A stretch of DNA of 5,214 nucleotides from Pseudomonadota bacterium (GTDB taxonomy: Bacteria > Pseudomonadota > Alphaproteobacteria > Rhizobiales > Segnochrobactraceae): NCBI GenBank assembly GCA_023442215.1, contig JAEZMP010000161.1, positions 1 to 5,214 of the forward strand, read 5' to 3'. Every line of letters begins with the position of its first letter. Positions within the stretch are counted from its first letter, which is position 1. This document shows, in pieces, positions 1-3,649 of this stretch. Made by a program: the position numbers and the translations under genes. Under the pieces are notes generated by a model. It was not told where the DNA came from. It worked only from the letters and a program-made list of their open reading frames with translations, and did no database searches.

Positions 1-429
1 CTCGGCGGAGGTGGCGGCGGGAGGCTCGTCGCCCCCCGCCGCCTCGCCGGCGTCGGCGGCGGGGGGCGGGACATCGTCCTGCGGCCCGCCCTCGGGTTCG
101 GGGCTTGCGGCCGGCTCACTGCCGGCGGCCGTTGCCCCCTCGGAATTCGCCGCCCTGCCGCCGACACCGCCGAGGACGCGATCGAGCAACCCGAACGCGA
201 TCGAGCCGGCGCGGGCGGCGGTAGCGGCGGCGACGGCTTCACTTGGGCTGATCTGGAGCGTGGCCGGCTCGGCCGGCTCCTCGATCACCGTGATCAGCGG
301 CTCGGCGCGCAGGGCGTCGAGCTGGTTAGCCGTCCAGTGCCCGGCCGGATAGGTCTGCTCGGCCGGGTGAGCGGCGCCCGCGCGCCGGAAGCCGGGGCGA
401 GCGCAGAAAATGCGGATGCGGGATGTCAT
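1..429 (-). CDS. FluMu gp35-like (HI1506-type) head-region protein, N-terminal part, runs off window
   Basis: Translation from the ATG at 429-427 stays open for 143 codons to the window edge, so the C-terminus is missing. Residues 4-18 read RIRIFCARPGFRRAG. The GFRRAG block followed by a TYPAGHWTANQLDALRAEP segment (residues 26-44) is the signature of the FluMu N-terminal domain, found in small proteins encoded just after the major head gene in Mu-like phages. Their molecular role is not well established. After about residue 50 the chain becomes a low-complexity Ala/Pro/Glu/Gly linker (residues 51-143), including a tandem EPA repeat. In relatives such a linker leads to a short C-terminal domain, which would lie outside this window. 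The start is 10 bases after the gpT stop. No strong ribosome binding site is visible; an 8-base palindrome GTGATCAC (430-437) sits directly before the ATG. Family call confident, function unknown. Confidence 0.85.
   Translation of the reverse strand, partial: MTSRIRIFCARPGFRRAGAAHPAEQTYPAGHWTANQLDALRAEPLITVIEEPAEPATLQISPSEAVAAATAARAGSIAFGLLDRVLGGVGGRAANSEGATAAGSEPAASPEPEGGPQDDVPPPAADAGEAAGGDEPPAATSAE
262..279. repeat. Tandem 9-base repeat (two copies) in the gp35-like gene
   Basis: GGCCGGCTC occurs twice head to tail (262-270, 271-279) and encodes EPA-EPA in the low-complexity linker. It keeps the reading frame. Such repeats are common in linkers and can vary in copy number by slippage. Confidence 0.6.
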
Positions 430-439
430 GTGATCACCA

Positions 440-1336
440 TCAGCTCAGCCAGGGAACGACGAGCAGCTCGGCCGTCCCGCGCCACGGGTTGGTGGCGCCC
501 GCCGCGTCGTTCTCCGACATCAGCAGCCGGCGGGCGGCGGCCTCGTTCGAGGGTCCGACGACGAGCAGTCGCGGCGTGAGGCCGAGCGGCCGGCCGTGGT
601 CTCCCTTCATGCCCGAGATCGCCGAACGCGCCGTCTCGTAGTGCGCGGCATCGAGCACCTGTCGCGATCCCCACGCGAACTGCCAGAAGCCGTAGCCGAC
701 CGCGTGGCGCCCATCGACGCCGTACACATATTCCTTGCGGTCGAAGACATTGGCGTCTTCCGGCCGGTCCTTGCGCACGAACTGGAAGGGCTTCCGGACC
801 TGAAGGATCACCGGCTTCAGGGCGCGCGAATTGTCGATCAGGAACCACGGAGCGCCGGAGCCGCCATCCGTGTTCGCCGTGGACACGATCGTCTTGCCGT
901 CCTCGCCGAGCACCGGATGGTCGGTGTCGAAATAATACTGGCCGTCGTAGCAGGGCGTGGTGAAGCCGGCCCGCAGCGCGGCCCATACGAGCTGATCGTA
1001 GTGCGCCCCCGAGGAGCGGCCCATCTCCACGAACAGCGGCCCGTAGATGCCGATATTGTCATCCTCGATATCGTTGCGGCCCACGCCGATCGTCAGCTCG
1101 AAATCGCGGTTCTTGATCGAGTATCCCGAGCTGGAAATGTTCTGGATGACGCGGTCACCCAGCCACTCCCGGACATTCGGGATTTTCCCGATCCAGCCGT
1201 ACTCTTCTTTCGTCGTGCTCGACGGCACGCGCGTGGCGACGCCTTCCCACTGCGACGGGGCCTGTGAGAGGCCATCCTTGAACGAGGCGTTGAAGCCCAC
1301 AAAGAGCGTCTGGAGACTGGTGGTGTTGATCAGCAT
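440..1336 (-). CDS. T: Mu-like major head (capsid) subunit gpT
   Basis: This 298-aa protein is the major capsid subunit that forms the icosahedral shell (Mu gpT family, HK97-like fold by family knowledge). Family hallmarks are visible: MLINTTSLQTLFVGFNASF at the N-terminus, YGWIGKIPNVREWLGDR (46-62), NRDFELTIGVGRNDIEDD (76-93), the CYDGQYYFDTDHPV block (129-142), and a C-terminal SNEAAARRLL...ATNPWRGTAELLVVPWL (263-297). Length is normal for the family. The ATG at 1336 is chosen over an in-frame upstream start at 1384 because the latter lies inside the preceding gene, the ATG begins the conserved N-terminus, and GAGGGG (1351-1346) sits 9 bases upstream. The gene starts 13 bases after its upstream neighbour ends. 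It lies downstream of the protease/scaffold gene, as in Mu. It appears intact. Confidence 0.96.
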   Translation of the reverse strand: MLINTTSLQTLFVGFNASFKDGLSQAPSQWEGVATRVPSSTTKEEYGWIGKIPNVREWLGDRVIQNISSSGYSIKNRDFELTIGVGRNDIEDDNIGIYGPLFVEMGRSSGAHYDQLVWAALRAGFTTPCYDGQYYFDTDHPVLGEDGKTIVSTANTDGGSGAPWFLIDNSRALKPVILQVRKPFQFVRKDRPEDANVFDRKEYVYGVDGRHAVGYGFWQFAWGSRQVLDAAHYETARSAISGMKGDHGRPLGLTPRLLVVGPSNEAAARRLLMSENDAAGATNPWRGTAELLVVPWLS

Positions 1337-1345
1337 GGCGACGCG

Positions 1346-1351
1346 CCCCTC
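1346..1351 (-). promoter_or_regulatory. Ribosome binding site of the gpT gene
   Basis: On the minus strand GAGGGG lies 9 bases before the ATG at 1336 and overlaps the stop codon (1352-1350) of the preceding gene. It decides the gpT start, placing it after the upstream gene rather than inside it. Confidence 0.7.
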
Positions 1352-1754
1352 AGATTTCGACCCAGACGCCGAGATCATCGACATCGCGGATGATGCCGAG
1401 CGCGGAGCGGGTGTTGCTGCCGTTGGTTTTGGCCACCGTCTGATCGTCGACGATGTAGGCCGTGGCGCCGATATCGGCGATCGTGATCAGGTCGCCGCTC
1501 GCCGAGTTGTCGAAGCGGAAGCAGCCGCGCTCCGCCTCCGCACTCGCGGCGCCGGCTGCGCCCGGATTGGCGACGGTCTGGCGCCAGATGCCGACCGCGC
1601 GAAGCGTCGTGGCGGTGGAGCCCGGCGCGCCGTAACCGGCGGCGTTTCGGACGGCAATCCCGCCCTGATAGACGGTGGTCGCGGCAGCGAGCGGCACGCT
1701 CGTGCGGCGGCGATGGCTCTCCAACGTGTTGCGCGGTCCGGTCAGCGCGGCCAT
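1350..1754 (-). CDS. Small head protein at Mu gp33 position, possible capsid decoration protein
   Basis: A 134-aa protein between the protease/scaffold gene and the major head gene, the position of gp33 in Mu. Visible features are MAALTGPRNTLESHRRRTSV at the N-terminus, VYQGGIAVRNAAGYGAPGS (29-46) and FRFDNSASGDLITIADIGA (79-97). The end is YIVDDQTVAKTNGSNTRSALG (100-120) then DVDDLGVWVEI (124-134). This short beta-rich pattern, with an early 'G-x-A-V' strand and a late 'VDDQTV' strand, is typical of small capsid accessory or decoration proteins of Mu-like prophages, usually annotated only as hypothetical. Decoration is an inference from position and pattern. The ATG at 1754 overlaps the TGA of the protease gene (TGATG). 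It has GGAGG at 1766-1762, 7 bases upstream, which favours it over the adjacent GTG at 1757. Translational coupling to the protease/scaffold gene is likely. Confidence 0.8.
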   Translation of the reverse strand: MAALTGPRNTLESHRRRTSVPLAAATTVYQGGIAVRNAAGYGAPGSTATTLRAVGIWRQTVANPGAAGAASAEAERGCFRFDNSASGDLITIADIGATAYIVDDQTVAKTNGSNTRSALGIIRDVDDLGVWVEI

Positions 1755-2320
1755 CACAGCACCTCCGTCGTCGCGCCGAGAGCCTTGCGGCTCTCCGTGT
1801 ACTTCGCCGGATCGATGCCCATCTGCTCGCAGACGAACTTCTCATCCGGCGTCAGCCCCGTCGCATCGCGGGCGCCGGCCGGCGACGCCACCGATCCCCC
1901 GCCTTTGATCGACGGCATCGCCGCGATTTCCTTGGCGACCCCGTCAGGGTCCACCATGTGGCGGCTGATGTAGTGATCCCGAAGCGGCACCAGACCGACC
2001 TTGCCGGCGTTGATGCCCTCGTCCACCGCGCGCACCGCCGCTTCGCGGGCGCCGGACTGCTTCAGGATCGCGAGCTGCGACTGCAACTCGACCACCGTGC
2101 CGCGAAGTGCATCGACATCGCCCGCGCCACGCGCCTGGAGATGCGTCGCGATGGCGTCGGCCGAGGCGCCTTCCGCGGCGCCGGCCGCTTTGGCGAGTTT
2201 GGCCAGCTCGACAGAGTGCGTGGTCACCGCCGTCTTGGCGGCGGTCACGGCGGCCAGCACGTCCGCCTCAGACGCATTTGCGTCAAGGCCGAGCGCGGCG
2301 CGCAGGGCTGCTAGGTCCAT
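1754..2320 (-). CDS. Z: Nested in-frame scaffold protein (Mu Z-like), internal start within the protease gene
   Basis: In Mu the scaffold Z is made from an internal start in the 3' half of gene I, giving a protein identical to the C-terminal part of the protease polypeptide. The same arrangement is visible here. The ATG at 2320-2318 is in frame (codon 150 of the protease). It is preceded by GGGAG (2331-2327) with a 6-base spacer, a better ribosome binding site than the one at the full-length start. The product would be 188 aa beginning MDLAALRAALGLDANASEAD. It is an Ala-rich, probably helical protein of the kind that forms a transient internal scaffold, with a conserved C-terminal segment likely to contact gpT. 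The domain boundary also fits, since the protease region ends (LTNTPNL) just before this start. Expression as a separate protein is inferred from the site and the Mu precedent. Confidence 0.65.
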   Translation of the reverse strand: MDLAALRAALGLDANASEADVLAAVTAAKTAVTTHSVELAKLAKAAGAAEGASADAIATHLQARGAGDVDALRGTVVELQSQLAILKQSGAREAAVRAVDEGINAGKVGLVPLRDHYISRHMVDPDGVAKEIAAMPSIKGGGSVASPAGARDATGLTPDEKFVCEQMGIDPAKYTESRKALGATTEVL

Positions 2321-2767
2321 GATGGGCTCCCGATGGTGCAATGAGGTGAGCGTGAGATTGGGTGTGTTGGTCAGACTCGCGCGCAGGACGCCGACGACGA
2401 CGCCATCCGCCGCGCGCGCGCTGATCACGGGCGAGATGCCCTTGTAGGCGCGATCCTCCATCAGGGCAGTGCCGACCCGGGTCCACTCGACGTGCCCCCA
2501 GATGCCGTCCGCGCGCGCTTCCATCTCGACGATCCATCCGCGCGCCGGGCTGGGTTCGCCCTTCGGTGCCTTGAGATCGGTAGAATGGTTTTCGTCGAGC
2601 GCCAGCTTTCCCGTCGCCATGCTGGCGTCGATCACCGCCCCGGCATCCTCCAGCCGGTAGGGTCCGCGGCCGTCCAATCCGCGAAAAGTGCCCGCCGGAA
2701 CGAGGTGCACCCATTTGGGCACCTCGCCGGCAGCGGCAGTCAGGGAGGAAAAAAGGGTGATCAGCAT
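1754..2767 (-). CDS. I: Mu I-like prohead protease with C-terminal scaffold region
   Basis: A 337-aa protein of the Mu-like prophage I protease family. It matures the procapsid by digesting the scaffold. The N-terminal protease half shows EVPKWVHLVPAGTF (15-28), DGRGPYRL (32-39), DENHST (58-63), RGWIVEMEARADGIWGHVEW (76-95) and YKGISPV (108-114), then LTNTPNL (132-138). His61 and Ser112 are the likely catalytic residues by analogy with herpesvirus-type assemblin proteases (inference). From about residue 150 the chain becomes Ala-rich and helical, with probable coiled coil (150-240), as expected of a scaffold. The end, LTPDEKFVCEQMGIDPAKY, resembles other Mu-like scaffold tails. The ATG at 2767 begins just before the conserved block but has no clear ribosome binding site and lies in a hairpin. 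An in-frame GTG at 2803 (12 residues longer) is the alternative, and it would overlap a small upstream ORF as GTGA. The stop is shared with the nested scaffold. Confidence 0.93.
   Translation of the reverse strand: MLITLFSSLTAAAGEVPKWVHLVPAGTFRGLDGRGPYRLEDAGAVIDASMATGKLALDENHSTDLKAPKGEPSPARGWIVEMEARADGIWGHVEWTRVGTALMEDRAYKGISPVISARAADGVVVGVLRASLTNTPNLTLTSLHHREPIMDLAALRAALGLDANASEADVLAAVTAAKTAVTTHSVELAKLAKAAGAAEGASADAIATHLQARGAGDVDALRGTVVELQSQLAILKQSGAREAAVRAVDEGINAGKVGLVPLRDHYISRHMVDPDGVAKEIAAMPSIKGGGSVASPAGARDATGLTPDEKFVCEQMGIDPAKYTESRKALGATTEVL
1762..1766 (-). promoter_or_regulatory. Ribosome binding site of the gp33-position gene
   Basis: GGAGG on the minus strand lies 7 bases before the ATG at 1754 and only 4 before the GTG at 1757. 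It therefore selects the ATG. It sits inside the last codons of the protease/scaffold gene. Confidence 0.7.
2327..2331 (-). promoter_or_regulatory. Internal ribosome binding site for the nested scaffold
   Basis: GGGAG on the minus strand lies 6 bases before an in-frame ATG (2320) inside the protease gene. The position coincides with the end of the protease domain, which supports use as a real internal initiation site. Confidence 0.55.
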
Positions 2768-2786
2768 GCGCCGACCATGACTGATC
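2759..2786 (-). promoter_or_regulatory. Hairpin enclosing the start codon of the protease gene
   Basis: In the minus-strand transcript GAUCAG (2786-2781) pairs with CUGAUC (2764-2759), and CAUG (2779-2776) pairs with CAUG (2768-2765). This leaves one bulged U and a 7-base loop (GUCGGCG): a 10-bp stem. The 3' arm contains the AUG at 2767-2765 and the next two codons. If this is the true start, initiation would be masked unless upstream translation or a factor opens the stem. The pairing is seen directly; the regulatory role is inferred. Confidence 0.4.
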
Positions 2787-2799
2787 GCAGCGCGCCCGT

Positions 2800-2913
2800 T
2801 CACCCCTGCAAATGCAGGGTCAATGCCGGATCGAAGTCGAAAGGAGGGCGGCGATCAGGGAGCCGCGGGAAGCCCCGCGCGCGCGGGAAGCGGCAACGGC
2901 GGGCGAGAGGCAC
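2800..2913 (-). CDS. Possible 37-aa peptide upstream of the protease gene
   Basis: A GTG at 2913-2911 opens a 37-codon frame that is Arg/Pro-rich at first (MPLARRCRFPRARGFPRLPD) and ends FDFDPALTLHLQG. The stop TGA (2802-2800) overlaps the GTG at 2803 as GTGA, the same stop/start overlap seen between the portal and F-like genes here. That suggests translational coupling to a longer form of the protease. Against it: the start has only a weak purine-rich GGCGGCG upstream, much of the frame lies in a GC palindrome that by itself yields Arg/Pro codons, and I recognise no family. It could equally be a 5' leader without coding function. Confidence 0.25.
   Translation of the reverse strand: MPLARRCRFPRARGFPRLPDRRPPFDFDPALTLHLQG
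2804..2819. repeat. Short inverted repeat CCCTGCA-AA-TGCAGGG
   Basis: A perfect 7-base inverted repeat separated by two bases. In the minus-strand RNA it gives a 6-bp stem CCCUGC/GCAGGG with an AUUU loop, ending immediately before the GTG at 2803 and 37 bases upstream of the ATG at 2767. There is no U-run after it, so it is not a standard terminator. It may be a leader hairpin or a protein-binding palindrome. Confidence 0.5.
2862..2894. repeat. GC-only palindrome with flanking direct repeats
   Basis: CCCGCGCGCGCGGG (2874-2887) is a perfect 14-base palindrome. It overlaps two direct copies of CGCGGGAAGC (2864-2873 and 2882-2891), 18 bases apart. The outer GCCGC (2862-2866) and GCGGC (2890-2894) can also pair, so the transcript could form an imperfect hairpin of about 33 bases. 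It lies in the gap between the G-like and protease genes. Function unknown; in DNA this GC-rich, chance is possible. Confidence 0.45.
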
Positions 2914-2997
2914 GGATCGCCGCCGGCGGCCTCTTATTGCCTCTTAGTCGCCCATCTAAGTGCTATCATGACCGAGCGATGCCGGTCGAGGCCCGAG

Positions 2998-3522
2998 CTA
3001 GATCCCCGACGCACGCGCCACCGCTCGATCAAGCGCGTCAATCACGCTCTCCAGGATGGTCCGCTCCTCATGCGGCCCTATGCCGAGATATTGCCGCGCG
3101 GGGATGGTGACACTCTCCACCTGCGCGTACCCGTCGCCGAGCGGGAAGCGCAGATATTTCCCGTTCTTGGGCTCGATCGTGGCGCCGCCCTGGTGCACCC
3201 CGGCATAGGGCTTGTTCGACCCGGTCTCGACGCTGTCCCGGCCAGCGCGGTACGTGATGGACCCCATGAGACCCCCCCGCATCGCACTCTCGCGCAAGAT
3301 TCCTGCGCCGCGCTTGGTCTCGGCGTAGGCCGGATTGAGCGGCGCCCAGGCATTGCCCCACGGATCGCTTTCCGTCTCAAAGTGCCCGTGCGTATCCTTC
3401 ACGAGACCCTTGCCGATGGTGCGCATCACTGGCGTGGTGTCGCCCATCAGGATTTCGAGCTGGCGCCACGCGGCCCGCAGCTCCGCATCGTCGATCCGAT
3501 ATTCCAGGCTCACGCCCGCCAT
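2998..3522 (-). CDS. G: Phage virion morphogenesis protein (Mu gpG-like)
   Basis: A 174-aa protein of the phage virion morphogenesis family (Mu gpG, related to P2 gpS tail completion), which acts late in head-tail joining. Visible family marks: MAGVSLEYRIDDAELRAAW at the N-terminus, FETESDPWGNAWAPLNPAYAETK (48-70), ILRESAMRGGLMGSITYR (75-92) and NKPYAGVHQGGATI (103-116). Further marks are the KYLRFP strand (122-127) and IPARQYLGIG (140-149), followed by a helical tail. The length is normal for the family. The ATG at 3522 has a strong GGAGG (3535-3531) with an 8-base spacer. The gene is separated from its neighbours on both sides by unusually long gaps for this compact module. No frameshift or missing motif is seen. 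Confidence 0.93.
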   Translation of the reverse strand: MAGVSLEYRIDDAELRAAWRQLEILMGDTTPVMRTIGKGLVKDTHGHFETESDPWGNAWAPLNPAYAETKRGAGILRESAMRGGLMGSITYRAGRDSVETGSNKPYAGVHQGGATIEPKNGKYLRFPLGDGYAQVESVTIPARQYLGIGPHEERTILESVIDALDRAVARASGI

Positions 3523-3526
3523 GGAT

Positions 3527-3643
3527 TTATCCTCCGATCCGGCCTATATTGCGGTTGCGGTGCTTGAGCCAAAGCCGACCCTTGGTCAGCGCGTAATGCC
3601 GGGTTTCCCCGCGAAGGTAGTGACGACCTTCCAGGCACCGCAA
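3527..3643 (-). CDS. Possible 38-aa basic peptide between the F-like and G-like genes (weak)
   Basis: A TTG at 3643-3641 opens a frame of 38 codons ending in TAA (3529-3527), four bases before the G start codon. The peptide is strongly basic (for example RHYLRGETRHYALTKGRLWL). Third positions are about two-thirds G or C, fitting coding better than the overlapping frame from an ATG at 3650 (about half). Against it: the start is TTG without a usable ribosome binding site, no family is recognised, and the same bases form the RNA fold described separately. Most likely non-coding, but a remnant or a coupled small gene cannot be excluded. Confidence 0.15.
   Translation of the reverse strand: MRCLEGRHYLRGETRHYALTKGRLWLKHRNRNIGRIGG
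3531..3535 (-). promoter_or_regulatory. Ribosome binding site of the G-like gene
   Basis: GGAGG on the minus strand lies 8 bases before the ATG at 3522. It is one of the strongest sites in the window. GGAU (3540-3537) and AUCC (3526-3523) flank it and could weakly pair, placing the site in a loop. Confidence 0.75.
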
Positions 3644-3646
3644 ACC
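3553..3646 (-). ncRNA. Candidate structured RNA element between the F-like and G-like genes
   Basis: The minus-strand transcript starts to fold one base after the F-like gene's TGATGA (3652-3647). GGUU-U-GCGGUGC (3646-3635) pairs with GCACCGC-AACC (3563-3553), an 11-bp closing stem with one bulge. Inside are three hairpins. The first is GAAGGU/ACCUUC with a 7-base loop (3631-3613). The second is CGGG/CCCG capped by a GAAA tetraloop of the GNRA class (3611-3600). The third is GCUGACC/GGUCGGC with an AAG loop and one U-G pair (3590-3574). The element fills the gap and ends 18 bases before the G ribosome binding site, so a cis role in G expression or mRNA processing is conceivable. It is not a tRNA: there is no T-loop and no U33. 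The pairing is seen; function and conservation are unknown. Confidence 0.35.
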
Positions 3647-3649
3647 TCA

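Larger units (their letters stand above)
2768..2997. other. Gap between the G-like gene and the protease gene
   Basis: This is the longest stretch without a secure gene (about 195-230 bases, depending on the protease start). Just after the G stop it holds a GACCG/CGGTC stem (2970-2987). Further on come two CTCTTA copies (2931-2936, 2941-2946), the GC palindrome, a possible 37-aa ORF, and two hairpins before the protease start. No clear -35/-10 promoter or factor-independent terminator is visible on the minus strand. Confidence 0.6.

Noticed and set aside
430..437. GTGATCAC palindrome before the gp35-like start as an operator.
   Set aside because: An 8-base palindrome is common by chance and there is no second copy nearby or associated promoter.
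1337..1384. Upstream in-frame start of gpT at 1384.
   Set aside because: It would overlap the previous gene, adds residues not matching the family N-terminus, and ignores the ribosome binding site that serves the ATG at 1336.
1047..1973. Long plus-strand reading frame of 308 codons opposite the head and protease genes.
   Set aside because: It lies antisense to three genes with clear family motifs (gpT, the gp33-position gene, the protease). Long antisense frames are expected from GC-rich third positions.
2943..2960. CTTAG/CTAAG inverted repeat as a regulatory hairpin.
   Set aside because: A 5-bp AT-containing stem with an 8-base loop is too weak and has no supporting context.
2970..2987. 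GACCG/CGGTC stem just after the stop of the G-like gene, as a terminator.
   Set aside because: Only 5 base pairs with an 8-base loop and no U-run follows on the minus strand. Transcription should continue into the protease and head genes.
2823..3110. Plus-strand reading frame of 95 codons across the gap and the end of the G-like gene.
   Set aside because: It is antisense to a confident gene for a third of its length, its composition is Arg/Pro/Gly noise typical of GC-rich DNA, and no family pattern is visible.
3556..3642. tRNA-like outline: 7-bp GCGGTGC/GCACCGC ends about 85 bases apart with internal hairpins.
   Set aside because: On neither strand is there a T-loop of the TTCRANY type, a U before a plausible anticodon, or a D-arm with GG. 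The hairpin sizes do not fit a tRNA.
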